64,000 nt of DNA from Steromphala cineraria. Lineage: Eukaryota; Mollusca; Gastropoda; Trochida; Trochidae. Shown piece after piece: positions 11,420 through 23,479 of this stretch. A program made the position numbers and the translations under genes. The stretch is taken from contig OU744734.1 of the NCBI GenBank assembly GCA_916613615.1, positions 35,594,801 to 35,658,800 on the forward strand. The letters run 5' to 3'. Under the pieces are notes generated by a model. It saw only the letters and a list, made by a program, of their open reading frames with translations, was not told the DNA's origin and searched no databases. The stretch's first letter is position 1. Every line of letters begins with the position of its first letter.

Positions 11420-12600
11420 TCATTAGTTAGCTAAGCTAAGGTCATATATACCCGAATAGTGATTAGAGTAGCATGTAACCAGTATACATGTTACATGGAA
11501 ATATCACATTTTTCAGTCTTCCAAAGTTTGTGAATATTCCTCATTTCACATCTTTCCTGATTATTTGATAATGGAAGGATTACTAGCATTTTCAAGGTAT
11601 GTTTATTATGTTTAGATGTGTATATATCGATGCCAGATCTTTTTTAACAGTTGACGAATAGTAGTGCAAATACATGTAAAGATCAAAGAATGGCCTGAAT
11701 TAACCTTGAGCATAACATTTTGTTTGATACAAAACGTCAAGACATTGATCCGAGGCATGTCCTGTTCAGAGTTTGCTAAAAGATGATGTAGTGTATACTC
11801 ACCTTCTTTGATATTCATATTACAATGATATGTTGCAGCAAAATAGGAATCTTGGTAAATGGTCATTGTATATCCCCAAACTGTGTACTACCAGCTCTTG
11901 AACAAGCTTTATAAACTGGCGATTTACTGAGAATAATAATTATAACTTCAACTTCCGCTCCTATAAAAGGCTGTCTTTCTTTTCGTATGGAAAGCTAGAA
12001 ATAATCCCAACTTCGTCATGTTTGGCTTAATTTGATTTTTGTTATCCCAGCGCATTTAAATCCGGGATAAAGTAATCACCCTGTCTGTCTGTCCGTCATC
12101 ATGTCGTTTCTGACGCAGAACTCCAGAAACTGTAAGACAGAGCTCAAAGAAAGTTGTTGGTCGGCATTTTTAGTTATGACTTTTTTTATTTTTGACAACA
12201 TGAAAATTCGATTTTGCAAAAGCAATGGCCATAATATATGCAATTTGAAACCATAATCTTTTGTTCGATATCTTGTGATTTGTATACATGAATTTGATAC
12301 ACACTTTCAACACAAGAAATGTACGCACCTTTAGTACAATCGACTCAGACTTGATGTTAGTGTCATGATTGGTGATTTGAAGATTGCTATTGTCCTTAAC
12401 TTTATCTTGATGTTATCTTCTAAGACCCTTGTTCAAAATTAACATCGTCATATTATGCCTAGGTTTGTATCGCAAAACAAATGTTATGAAAAAGGTATAT
12501 ATTTGAAACCACTACTAATAGGTCAAGACAGCATTAATTTGTTACCGGACTTGTAAGAAAGGGACAGGTAATTTTATGGAATCCCAATCAATGTGACATA
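11420..12600. other. No gene seen
   Basis: AT-rich DNA between the young duplication and the inverted unit. A small C/T/G-rich run (CTGTCTGTCTGTCCGTC) at about 12,079-12,098 is of the kind found next to dispersed repeats. The minus-strand 84-codon frame at 11,612-11,866 has no recognisable features. Confidence 0.5.
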
Positions 12601-12609
12601 ATCGATGCT

Positions 12610-13500
12610 TGTTGGCAGTCTGTGATGTATTGGTCTGTAAAACCTCCTTCAATCTTCTATCTAGACAATATACATTCCCCTTCAGGGTCTTTTGTACGGA
12701 TTCCATGCTTCTTCGTTTTTATACTTAATTCTCTGACGTGATACAAACTACATGTTATACACTATACACGGTAGTGCCGGTCCCACGGACCAATCAAATT
12801 TGACCTTTTCCATCAAGGTTTCAAGGTGTTAGTTCACTATTCTTTGTGTTTCTCTTCTCGAAATAGATATGTTACATTTTCTGTATTATTTGCTGACAGT
12901 AAGCCTGTCTCCACCGCTGATGTGCCGAGGTTTGTGTTGGAGACATATTCAGCTTGACTAGTTGACCTTAATCTCAACATCACAGAGATCTTGGCCAACC
13001 TGAAGGAAAATTTTCTGTAAATTTAGTTGTAGGCTTGTCGCATGGCTGTCAGTGGTATTGTTGTTTGGTTTGTATAGATGACAGATCTAAGTTCATATGA
13101 TACCTCGCTAAGAACCCCTTATAAAAAGACATTGCTTGTCTGACAAGGAATTTACTTTGAACTTTACTTAAGGTCATTGTCTAAATTAAGCAAAACAAAT
13201 CTTTTAGCTTTAATTCAGATAGAAGCCGTAACGTCGTAGCTAAAAACTTAGAGAAATCTGAAACATAATTAAGGAATTTAATGGATTTTTTTTAGCAAAT
13301 GACAACGCTTCAATCATGGATAGGGTTGTTCATATCACAATGCATTTGCCATGATTCAGTAGACAAAGATGATTTTATAACAGCGTCGCTGATTGTTCAA
13401 CTAACGTTGATTGTATCCAATCATCTCCCAAGAAAAGACGCTCGACCAACATTTCATGACTTTATCTACCTCTGTTGGCAGAGAATGTCTGATGTGTGAT
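12610..13500 (+). repeat. Inverted unit containing P block
   Basis: This segment is the reverse complement of the arrangement at about 340-1,720. The P block lies near 12,780-12,850 on the plus strand with ACCAATCA intact and the TATA-like segment lost. The stretch at 13,340-13,400 is the reverse complement of about 360-430 ('gccatgattc', 'acagcgtcgctg'). It shows that one unit of the old array was inverted. The 66-codon open frame here is not kept in the relatives, so I do not call a gene. Confidence 0.6.
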
Positions 13501-15099
13501 GAAAGTTAGACGAAAGACAGATGACTTGATCTGACTGTCCTTGTTTTTGACTGACGCTCAAATAGCATTACAGGACAAGTGTCCCTTAACACGTTTATTA
13601 TTACGAACTTTTAAGCTATCGAGTTAAGAACGTATATAGACAAGAAAGAATTACATTACAAAAAGATGCTTCACAGCGCCCCAGCTCGTTTGACTTTAAC
13701 ATTGAACAGTCTCTTACAGAGTCAAATAACAGTTAATGTCTGCTTTATTTCTGTAATCAGTGATTCTCACAAACAGATAAGTTTTTTTCAGAGTTGTAAT
13801 ACTGACGGCCATATCAATCCTTTCTAGTGACCCATTAAGGTGTTATTCATCACCAGAACACAGCATGGTGGTGTCAATGTGTCTCTCCACTAAAGTTTAC
13901 TGTGGTTTTACGTTTGTTATTTACTGACTCTGAGAATAATATGATACAAATGAGAACAAGTGTTTGCCACTAATGTGGCAATGTCCCCTGCCATCTGGTC
14001 GCGTTGCGGCGGGGGACAATTATTCAGCGATCTGAAGTATACAAATCTCAGCCAAGATAACATTACAAATTGTATGCTTCTCACTAGGGTAATACAGCCT
14101 GATGTACATGTACCAGTTTGAGTCGCAGGCCGAGGGCTGGCATTTCTACAAAGGTGATACAACAGACTAAATAACCCGAAAGAAAAGCAGACAACGTATT
14201 TATGTTACCATCATTTCAATAGAAACTTCAGCTACATATATTTAATTTACAATGACTATCAATAACTGGTGAGCCAGGACCGCTTGAACAGCTTTGACTC
14301 TAATTATAAACGAAATGGCGTCATCCATCCCGACTGAAATCTTATGAATCGTGTGAAGTAAGATATTGCATGCTTAAAACTTTTTTGATCTTTATTCTAT
14401 AGCATGTGCAAAAATGCAATGCGGAGTTGTTTACAAACAAAACATAAATAAATGAAAAAGATAAATAATCATGAAAACGACTGATCGAACTAATGTAAAC
14501 TATACACACCATTTGGTAAGGTCATCGAAACGCTATGCGACATGGTACATGTACATGGAATTTGTACACCGCAAGATGTGAGAGTCGCGGTGTACATAAG
14601 ATAAAACGAATCGATTGTTAGCAAAAAACAAGTATTTTAGTGTAAGGTTATATAAATTTCAATACTGAATATTAAGACAGGTTCCAGCAAATCACATTTT
14701 GAAAAAAATACACCAAAACGAAAATGTATTGCAGTTATGAAAATATCGTGGAAATAATATGGTAAACATGTCAAATTAAGGTTTTGTTAACTTTTATCAT
14801 AAGTTGTCAATACCGGGTTACATCCAATTTATCTTAAAGTATGAAATGCAAGATTTTCTACTACCTTTCCTTGATAAATAAATAATTGCAGTTCATCTGA
14901 AATATAAGGCTTTGAATATTGAACTGTTGATTTTTTGCAAAACTAATACGACTGGGTCTTTCACTAAAAGTTTAACTGCGATATAATACCATCAATGGCC
15001 CTTTTTGTGCGATAATAGTACGATAGATGTAACGTTTTCATCTAAATTTGGTAGCAAAAGTTTAAAGAAATGACACATAATTGATACTATTTATATTTA
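13500..15099. other. No gene seen
   Basis: No domain-like frame, RNA gene or clear repeat is visible. A short inverted repeat (TTGTACACCGC / GCGGTGTACA) lies near 14,560-14,600. Confidence 0.5.
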
Positions 15100-15653
15100 C
15101 ACCCAGGGGCAAAAGAAACGATACCAACTTTACATAAGTACAAAACAAAATCCTGTTGTAAATGAAATTCAACTACGAACCCTTGTCATAGGCATATCAG
15201 TTGTAAAAAAGTACGCACAATTTCATAAATAAAAGTATAATATTCATAATTGTATGGGGTCCTAAAACAGCTTTTCCGATGTTATATTTGGTCATAAACT
15301 TTGGAATTGGAATAAAAACAATATGAAATTTATAAATTTGATGAATTGAGGATGTTATCAATATAAAAACCTTGATATAAATTAATTTGTTCATGCATTT
15401 TGTCTTTAAATCGGTTCAAAAACAAGCTAAATGACCATTTTCACTATCCTATCTCGTCTAGTGAAAAAGATCTTAAAACGGTCTTTTAAAAGCTATGTTT
15501 TTATAAAATCGTTAACAGATATAGCTTTGAAATTAGTAAGGTAGTTCAGATGGCTCTTGAAGACATGAAACAACCCTGTTTCAGCCGTAACTATCACTCG
15601 TAGCCTAACCTATCATGCATTTTATATGGGATCGTTTCTTTTGCCCCTGAGTG
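15100..15653. mobile_element. Tc1/mariner-type MITE, 554 bp, TA target
   Basis: Terminal inverted repeats (left CACCCAGGGGCAAAAGAAAC; right, in reverse complement, CACTCAGGGGCAAAAGAAAC) continue through CGAT and are flanked by TA on both sides (15098-15099 and 15654-15655). The resemblance to the TIR of the neighbouring Tc1 element (CTGGGCAAAAAAAGAAACG) suggests a related mariner-like source. No transposase remains inside. Confidence 0.8.
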
Positions 15654-16101
15654 TACTTGCCTGAATAAAACAAACTTTTCTGTTCCATCTGTTCAAGGTT
15701 AACAATTATTTCCTGTTATTTATCAACAATTTTAATCTTGTTTAGAAAAAAATGTTTTTAATGGAAAGATTCTTGAAATCCTAAACAACATTATATTGAA
15801 GTTGCCTGTGCCCAACTCCTACGCTATGTCTTTCAAACCTACTTCATAATGTTTTTTTGCTACATTAAAAAAAAACAGTCAAAGCTTAAAAACAACAAAT
15901 CTTGTTTCATCTCTCAGGTTGACAATGAACGAACAATAAAGTAATTATGTCGGAGAAACTTCTTGCTAATCAAATTAACATTTAAACTTCTGATTTTGAT
16001 TTTGGTTCCCAAGGGATGTTTCAATTGATTGAACTCACAGCCATCTTAGATGTTCCTAACCTTTTTTTCCAAAAAGCCATAGTTTCCTTATTGGCGACAT
16101 A

Positions 16102-17291
16102 AACTGGGCAAAAAAAGAAACGCATCACTAAAATCAACTTTTCAAATTGCAATAATTTAGCAATTTATGTTTTAAATCGATTAAATTTGATTCATTATCA
16201 TCAGTTCTAGTCAATACAACAATGTGATGCGCTCGAACGCATCTTATGATGTTTTGTCGCCAAAATTATGCACCTTGAGAAAAAAAGCACCGAAATTTGC
16301 ATGCAAAAAAATCTGTAAGCATGTTGCACGTAAAACTTCGGATATTACACCCTGGTAATAGTGGGTATAAAAGCACATCAGTCCCATTGCGATTCAAACT
16401 CAGCTTTTTCCTTCATGCGACCTGCAAAATGCCACGACTTAACGAGGAAATCTGAAACCGAGCAATATTGGTCGTTTGGAACGCAGAGGAAGCCATCGTT
16501 CAGTTTCAAGACACTTCAACGTGAATCATAGCACGATTTCAAGTCTATGGCAGCGCTACAGACTGTACAACTCCGCCCGAGACCAACCAAGATCAGGACG
16601 ACTAAGCGTGACCACTCCTGCGCAGGACCACTACATCAGGATCTTCCATCTGCGTTATAGAACTGTAAGTGCTACTCACACCGCCGACAACGTTCTTAGA
16701 CTTTGCAGAGTCTCGGCGGAGAAGATTAGAAATCGCCTACGAGAACAGAGATGAAATCCTCATTCGCCACCGACGTTAAAAGGGAAATATTTCAGCAAGG
16801 CAGCGCGAGACCACACGCAGCACGTCTTAATATGGACTATTGCGCAAACACCAATGTGACTGTTCTCCCATGGCCATCAAAATTCCCAGATCTCAATCCA
16901 ATTGAGCATATGTGGGATCTGTTGGACCGACGTCTACGACGGCGTCAGCAGCAACCACGTACACGACAGCAGATGATGTATGCATTGTAGTATGAGTGGC
17001 GAAGGATTCCTCAACATCAGATTCGCTGCCTCATTCAGTCTATGCCACGGAGATGCAGAGCACTGCTCCATGCTCGAGGGGGTAACACTAGGTACTGACT
17101 TTGACTACTACTATCACGGACGACGGCGTTCTATGAGGCAGTCGATTACACCAGTGTCTTCAGAATTCACATGTTAAACACTGTGCCAAATTTTGTTCAT
17201 TTACAGGCAATCGTTATTCGGTAATTTTATGTTAAAGAATGTATAAATAAAACTGATAATTGCTGTGATGCGTTTCTTTTTTTGCCCAGTG
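16102..17291 (+). mobile_element. Defective Tc1/mariner transposon, 1,190 bp
   Basis: The TIRs begin AACTGGGCAAAAAAAGAAAC on the left and, in reverse complement, CACTGGGCAAAAAAAGAAAC on the right, both continuing with GCATCAC. They are flanked by TA at 16100-16101 and 17292-17293. The interior holds a broken transposase (see next entry). At about 1.2 kb it is shorter than a full Tc1 element of its kind, consistent with internal deletion. Confidence 0.9.
16430..16990 (+). pseudogene. Tc1 transposase pseudogene (internal deletion, stops)
   Basis: The likely original start (MPRLNEE.., near 16,430) runs into a stop after eight codons. A second frame from 16,476 encodes the DNA-binding part, with HTH features (SVSRHFNVNHSTISSLWQRY, then RPRSGR). 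This is followed abruptly, in a third frame from 16,751, by the C-terminal end of the catalytic domain (GSARPHAAR, then FPDLNPIEHMWD). The middle of the protein with the first catalytic Asp is missing, and the second Asp position reads GSARPH instead of DNARPH. It cannot be active. Expected family length is about 340 residues; fewer than about 190 remain. Confidence 0.85.
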
Positions 17292-18457
17292 TATATCTTT
17301 CCACTCAGCGAATGTTAAAGGAAATTTGAGAGAATTTATATCTTTTGATAAATAACACTTGTCATAATTTCGTATCTTATCAGCAAATATTTAGCAATTT
17401 ATATCTGTTCAACCTTTTTTGGGTATTCATATACGTTGATATTTATAGGTAATTAAGGGATCTGCCAATCTATTTTCTCAATATGTATGCCGATAATTAC
17501 ATGTACAAAGGACTTTGTGGTCAGTATTTTTGTTTCTTTATGATATAACCTATGTTCTTGGGTAAATTCATTCTCAAATAACTTAAATGTAACCATATGC
17601 ATTGCCAGCAACAAACGGTTCCTAAACGTCTGAAATTCACATCTTTATTGAAGGTAAATGTATAAAAAAAGTAATTGAAACTGCCTTTTCACCGTCATAT
17701 TGTTACATTTCAAGTTTGTTCAGCTTGTCAGTTAATGCGACTAAGATGACATCCCTTAGGAAATAGTTTGCTGTAATTGACAACTGGAACAGCTTTAAGG
17801 GATAATTATCCCTTATTATCCCCTGTATTCAAATGCTTGGGCTGAATTATTAGTTTAATTCTTCAAATCACTGACGGTTGGGACTTCAAAATGAAATGTA
17901 TTCCAAAAAATTAAGTTTCACAGACCTGTAAAATATTGTTTTAATAATTGAAGCAAAGCTAACTAATTATTTACCGTTCAAAATATGTGTTTGATGTTAT
18001 CAATAGTATAAAAATAAAATTGGAGAATTCAATTTTTCAATTTTTCAATTCAATCACAAATAAAAATTTACCGTAATGTATGAAGATAATCATGAAAACC
18101 TGTTGCATTATTTCATGTTAATGAAACAAGTGTACATGAAAAAATAAATATCTGTGCATGTTTAAATGGAGTGAAAAAGACCAATAATTGCACTCCAATG
18201 GTAAAGGTTTTATATGATTTGATGATAAAGAACTATACTATTGAATCATAATTTATGTTACCTTGGGGTTTAACAAATGGCATTATTTGAAGACAATCAG
18301 AAAAATAAAAAGGGTGATTATATATTTTATATTTATTTGAGCTTCTTATTTCCTAACAAGTCTCCATTTATTCAATTTAAGCTTTACAGCATTATGCAAA
18401 TAATCTATAGTTTTAGTGGAAAGTTTAGTAGAATGTTAAGTATAAAGTTTGCATATA
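17292..18457. other. Array unit remnant, no gene
   Basis: About 17,720-17,910 matches the 'Q' stretch found at about 715-835, 5,870-6,050, 28,760-28,860 and 32,555-32,725 (AGTTAAT.CGACT.AGATGACAT, later ATTAGTTTAAT.CTTCAAATCA). It is evidence that the old tandem array continues here. The short frame at 18,277 has no recognisable features. Confidence 0.5.
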
Positions 18458-20079
18458 TACACAGTAAAAAAAGTTAAGCACCCCCAAAATGAAAGTTGTA
18501 TAACTTTAGGTTTCTATGATCATATTATTTAATTCGATAGACAGGCCAAATATGGTATTTTAGCTATGAACTGGTGTGGTTTCTGTTATGGAACAGTTCT
18601 CACGAACGGAGCTAATGGCATGCAGATCATGCAACCCATGATTTTTGCAAAATGCAGTTTCACCCTTCGAGTTACCGTGGTTATATAAACTTCTCTTTCT
18701 GCTTCAATGTCATTCGATACACAAAAGTTATGAACGATGCAACGAAGGAGATTGTCCGAGGCTACGAGATGGCAAATTATCGGGCAGCATTTAGCAGGTT
18801 TATCTTACAAGGAAATTGGGAGAAGAAATGGTTACCACTATTCGGTTATAAGTCGTTTAGTGCGGAAACATGCCCAAACTAACCATGTTAACGATCGACC
18901 ACGTTCCGGCAGGCCCCGAACTACCACATTGCAAGAAGACAGAAACCTACTGCGTCATCAACGACGTCAACCGTTCGCATCACGTACCGTCTTGAAACAG
19001 GCCTGGCTACCCTATAGACGTCTCAGCAATCAGACGGTTAGGAACCGCCTCAAAGCAGCAGGATTAAGGTCTCGACGTGTCATCAGACGTCCAAACCTAA
19101 CAAATCGACATAAACGGGATTGTAGGATGTGGTGTGATGACAGGCAGCGGTGGAACCTGAGGTCATGGAGACGTATCCATTGGTCAGACGAGAGTCGTTT
19201 CCTCCTCCATAGCGTTGACGGGCGAATTAGAGTATGGAGAGTCAAGAACAGTCGCTACACACCAAGGAACATTCTTCCAAGAGTACCATATGGTGGAGGA
19301 TCCGTTATGGTGTGGGGTTGCTTTTCGTTTGATTGCAAGTTGGATTTGGTAACACTACAAGGCACACTAACGGGCGCCCGCTACATTGCTGAGGTGTTGG
19401 GTCCAGTTGTGATTGACCATTTTGATGACCACAGACTTGCAACTCGACCCCTGTTCATGGACGATAATGCTCGGCCTCACCGTTCACGAGCTGTGACACA
19501 ACATCTGGAGAATAATGGTGTTTCTCGAATCCCCTGGCCAGCAATGTCTCCAGATTTGAATCCCATCGAGCATGTTTGGGACATGATTGGTCGACGTCTA
19601 CAGAGAAGGAACCCTCCTCCACTAAATCTGAGACAATTGGAGGCAGCACTTCACGATGAGTGGCAGCAAATCCCCATGGAACAATTAAAGAACCTCGTAA
19701 GGGGTATGCCTAGAAGACTGACTGCCGTACTTCAGGCACGTGGTGGCAACACACGCTTTTGACACTAAACTGTTCCTAAGACACTGACAATTATTATTCA
19801 GTATGATTTCTTTATCTTGTTCAGCCTCCAAACTTGAAATGACAATACATTTACGGGTTTGTGTTTTTCACAAATTTCCACTCATTTTTCGTTTCCTGTT
19901 TTTGGTCATTTGAAATCCTTGAAGATAAACATTTTTCTTGTCAACGAATAAAAAAATGCTTAAACTATTTTTCTGAACTCTGTTTTGCATCTGTGGAATC
20001 TTTAGTTTTTCTACAATGGGTCTTTTAAACTGTCCCCTCTCAAAAAATGAAGGGGGTGCTTAACTTTTTTGACTGTGTG
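18458..20079 (+). mobile_element. Tc1/mariner transposon, apparently complete, 1,622 bp
   Basis: The TIRs read (T/C)ACACAGT(A/C)AAAAAAGTTAAG and continue with CACCCCC. They are flanked by TA at 18456-18457 and 20080-20081. The element encloses an uninterrupted 341-residue DD34E transposase. Intact ends and an intact gene suggest recent activity or recent arrival. Its TIR differs from that of the neighbour at 16,102, so it is a separate subfamily. Confidence 0.92.
18737..19762 (+). CDS. Tc1-family transposase (DD34E), intact
   Basis: A cut-and-paste transposase that binds its own TIRs and integrates at TA. Residues 1-60 form the N-terminal HTH (LSYKEIGRRNGYHYSVISRL) followed by the RPRSGRPRTTT linker. 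A second HTH-like part spans roughly 65-115. The catalytic domain follows: D151 in IHWSDESRF, GGGSVMVWGCF at 186-196, D243 in MDDNARPH and E278 in PDLNPIEHVWD. Exactly 34 residues lie between D243 and E278, the Tc1 signature. Length (341) is normal for the family. The ATG at 18,737 starts just before the first HTH helix; an earlier ATG at 18,652 is in another frame. No stop or frameshift is seen. Confidence 0.95.
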   Translation: MQRRRLSEATRWQIIGQHLAGLSYKEIGRRNGYHYSVISRLVRKHAQTNHVNDRPRSGRPRTTTLQEDRNLLRHQRRQPFASRTVLKQAWLPYRRLSNQTVRNRLKAAGLRSRRVIRRPNLTNRHKRDCRMWCDDRQRWNLRSWRRIHWSDESRFLLHSVDGRIRVWRVKNSRYTPRNILPRVPYGGGSVMVWGCFSFDCKLDLVTLQGTLTGARYIAEVLGPVVIDHFDDHRLATRPLFMDDNARPHRSRAVTQHLENNGVSRIPWPAMSPDLNPIEHVWDMIGRRLQRRNPPPLNLRQLEAALHDEWQQIPMEQLKNLVRGMPRRLTAVLQARGGNTRF

Positions 20080-21859
20080 TAGTTTGATAAAAATATGTTA
20101 GAAAGATTTAGTAGAAAGTGTAGTAGAAACTGTGTAGAAAGTGTAGTAGAAATTTAGTTGAAATCAGAAGAACTATGCGTTCAATTTTATTCGAAAGTTA
20201 CTTTTAGGTGCAATACATAGAGCATCTGACATAGCAATGAGCATTGTTTTCCTTTTGGGTCTATCCCTATGTAGGTACTGCTAAAATAATAATAGGCCCG
20301 TTGATATACATGTACATGTGTTACTATATATGCTTACTAGAGCTGCTGATGCATCCCCACAATGCTCTTCGAACCAGTAACGAACCAGTGTATATGAGAC
20401 CTCCTTCTTGGCTACATAAGCAGATACTAGTGTGAGGCTTTTAAAGACCCTTTAAGTACATATTAGCATTATGTTGCTTTTCATTGATCTAAATTGATTT
20501 TCAATTTTTCAGCAACAACTGGCACATCAACTTTGCAGGGTACTGTACATTTAGTCGATGGTGTATCCACTGTTTTAAGGCATAATGAAACATCACTTAG
20601 ATAATAATAGTATAGATAAATTCATTTTGTATTTGATTGATTAAACAAAATTTCAAAATTTCGCTACTTAAAGCGTATGTGTTGTCATTGAAGTTTCGAG
20701 TGATTTCAAGTTCACTACTTAAAGCCTAAATGTTGTCATTGAAGTTTCAATTGATTTGAGTCAATTTGATGTAAATATTGATCATGTTCACAAAGTTGAT
20801 ATATTATGTAATTAGCTGCATGAATTAACAGTTTTTGCAACTGTTTTAGTATTGTAACCTTTTATATGCATATTGCACTAAAACTTAATGTAAACAAATA
20901 AAATCCTCAACATATCTATTCCCCAAGAGCATTTGACTTACATTTGATAAATTCTTCTACAAAGTAACATAATGCATTCACGTTGTCAAAATAGTTCTGT
21001 GTAATAGTTTGTTTATATTTATTCTCGTAATGTATCTGTTACATTAAGTAAGGGACAAATAACAATTTGGCTTAAGATCAGACAAATCTGTTCTAAGTTA
21101 CTTGATTACATATTTCAGCCATAGTTTTAGTGAAATACAACGACACTATAGGCATTCTCTTAGCAGTGTCACAGATCAGCCTTTTTGATGTTGACATTAA
21201 ACCTGAGTGTGTCTAGCTCACCTTAATTTCCTTAAGAAATAGGTGAGAAAAGCTCTGGTTTTATACTCCCGCTCCCCTAATTGATCATAGAAACTAAGAT
21301 ACTACACTTAGGATTCCATCAAAAATGCAAAAATTCATATAGAAGTCAATGAAAATGCAGATATAATCTTGCAGATTGTATACTAAGTCAGCTCTTATGA
21401 AACTATATCGTTTGGGGACATAATTGATTCTTATGAAGTTAATTCAAACTTTCAACATCCATACATTTTGACTACCTCATAGAAGGTATGATAAAGAAGT
21501 TCCACATCTAAAATAATTGAGAGTACCTGACATGCATAACGCACATATCTTGATATATATTGGTTTATGGCAGACGGGCCATAAGGTTAAATAATGATAA
21601 ATGCATTCTGAGTTAAATGGATTAAACGTGTAGATATCAAATTTCTAAATGAAGAACATCTTAAATATGATCATCTGTGCTGAGGTGTAAAGCAGTTTGC
21701 TCAATTGAGTAGATGTCTAAAAAGATTTATTCCTCGGCAAGATATCCTCGGCAATTTGATAATTATGTATTTCCATGCATGTCATACGGCAATATCCTTT
21801 TCAACCATGTGTCTAAGAAAGAATATATTTTTCAGAAACCCGTCCTCAAAATTGATGAG
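20080..21859. other. No gene seen
   Basis: AT-rich DNA. Around 20,095-20,155 a short imperfect tandem of TTTAGTAGAAAGTGTAGTAG occurs. A small inverted repeat (AGCTCACC / GGTGAG) lies near 21,213-21,247. Confidence 0.5.
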
Positions 21860-22250
21860 ATCTTCTGTGGTGTCGAGATTAAGGTCACTAAACCAGGCTT
21901 AAGATATGTCACAAACACATACATGTTCAATTCAGTAAGCTTTTGTGTTTAATCTTTCTGTTCCCGAAAAAAATCCAAAAGTTGCACCAAATCCCATTTT
22001 ACCGTAAATATACACAAATAAAAGTCACCAAAGCCTTATAAAGCTTGTCGGAAGTAGATGGAAAAGGTCAAATTTGATTAGTCGGGAAGGCCTATGATAC
22101 TTTTTTCAAAACAAAGCTTTTCGTAACGAAAGAGGAATGTAGAAAGGATTCCTTACAACATACTCTGATTGGGAAAAGAGCGGGATTTTTCATGGCCTAG
22201 TCGGTAAGATAGAAACAGAATTGACAGACCAATATACCACAGACTGTGAC
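21860..22250 (-). repeat. P block, copy 4, interrupted by the LINE
   Basis: Homologous to 1,430-1,860 and 9,540-10,000. It keeps TTTATAAGG on the minus strand but CCAAT is altered to CTAAT. Its right part is split off by the LINE inserted at 22,251. The sequence resumes after 27,309 with the expected 'tacagctgcacacctt' segment, which confirms the insertion point. Confidence 0.6.
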
Positions 22251-22315
22251 TGTGACTGTGACTATGCGTACTACAAAGCCAATTTCGTAATACAAGTGTA
22301 ATCATTGTTTTCCTA

Positions 22316-22964
22316 TTGTTACTCCAGCTTGCTGGAGATATTAAATCGAATACAGGTCCTGAGACGCGTGCTACTCACGAGAAAACATTGACGACTTTTC
22401 ATTTAAACACGAGAAGCATAAGAAATAAATTCGAATACCTATGCGAGTATCTATCAGATTGTCAGATAGTTGGTTTCACAGAAACTCACTTAGATCAGAA
22501 TATTATAGACAATTCATTAAAATGGTCAGGTTATCATGACCCCATTCGAAAAGATAGAAACGCTTTTGGCGGTGGGGTTATTCTATATATCAAAAATAAT
22601 TTAGCTTTTAAAAGAATGAAAGAGTTGGAAAATAATTATGATGAAACAATCTGGATACAAATATACTTGCCAGAAAAACCACTTTTACTTTGCTTAGCAT
22701 ATAGACCAGAATAGAATTCTTCAGAGTTTTGGAAGAGATTAGATATTTCTATAGAAAATGCCTTAGATATTACAAGTAAAATTGCGATCATTGGCGACTT
22801 GAATGCCGATCTTTTATGTAATAAGGGAAATCACCTTAGAGATTTGATGTTAAACAAAAACCTTAAAAACGTTATTACTGAAGCAACAAGAGTCACGAAG
22901 CATTCCAGTACTCTGATTGATCCTATAATAACAAGAAAAGCCTTTAAAAAGGCAAGCTTTGGGG
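22316..22964 (+). pseudogene. LINE endonuclease part, one stop, then disrupted
   Basis: The N-terminal half of the LINE polyprotein. The frame is open upstream of 22,316 and reads a hydrophobic run followed by LAGDIKSNTGPE, a decayed form of the 2A-like motif. The APE endonuclease follows (FHLNTRSIRNKFEYL, FTETHLD, GGGVILYIKNN). A TAG stop at 22,712-22,714 interrupts the frame, but it continues unchanged with IAIIGDLNADL (the GDxN motif) and TLIDPIITRK. At 22,964 the 1.5-kb insertion cuts the gene. The stop and the insertion make this copy inactive. Confidence 0.85.
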
Positions 22965-23010
22965 CACCCGGTTATGTATCACTATATAGAACCAGGAGAT
23001 TTAGGTTAGG

Positions 23011-23040
23011 GAGGACGGGGACGGGGACGGGGACGGGGTC
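23011..23040 (+). repeat. (GGGGAC)n microsatellite
   Basis: Four consecutive GGGGAC-type units lie close to the left end of the insertion. The run has four G4 tracts and so could form a G-quadruplex. Confidence 0.85.
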
Positions 23041-23479
23041 TTTTACTTGAATAAATTGTTCAAATCGGAGACGCATATTTTTTGCTCTTTGTGTACATAG
23101 TACATCTCGTTCTTTCCGCTTAAATTCCACCCAATGATAGATACGTCTCCTATCTCAATTATGATATAAATTGTTATGATATAAAATTTCTAAACATTAA
23201 TATGGCAATTCAAATCTATGTTGCTTTAAGTTTAAAAGATAGCTGACGGTGAGTTTAATACAAGAGTCAGTGATTAATTAATAGAGAAATTGTTGCGCTA
23301 GTAAACTTTTCGGGATACATTGTTTTCCAATACCCGCAAATTTAGTTTAAACCGGACGAATTTCCCATTGACTTTCAGGTTAATTACATGTTGCAAGAAT
23401 AATTTTCCTTAAGTGAGTGTTGATCGTATTACAGCCGAAAGTTGCTAAAAATTTTAGAAAAGATCTCAGCTACAAGATC

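Larger units (their letters stand above)
1..11420. repeat. Large duplication, copy A (left edge beyond window)
   Basis: This stretch is collinear with about 28,047-37,570. Shared blocks include the start (the 'tccactgatt' stretch), the hairpin near 2,040, the TIR element near 3,090, the TTAA-flanked MITE near 6,070 and the block near 11,240. Divergence looks like a few percent with many small indels. The left end of copy A is cut by the window edge. No long open reading frame is kept in either copy, so I read it as mostly non-coding DNA. Insertions present in only one copy are annotated separately. Stretches not listed (for example 5,820-6,060, 6,970-8,035, 8,690-9,540 and 10,000-11,240) show no gene that I recognise. 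Confidence 0.85.

Noticed and set aside
13299..13499. 66-codon frame on the plus strand
   Set aside because: Its inverted relatives near 340-450 and 28,370-28,450 do not keep the frame, so it is chance within a repeat.
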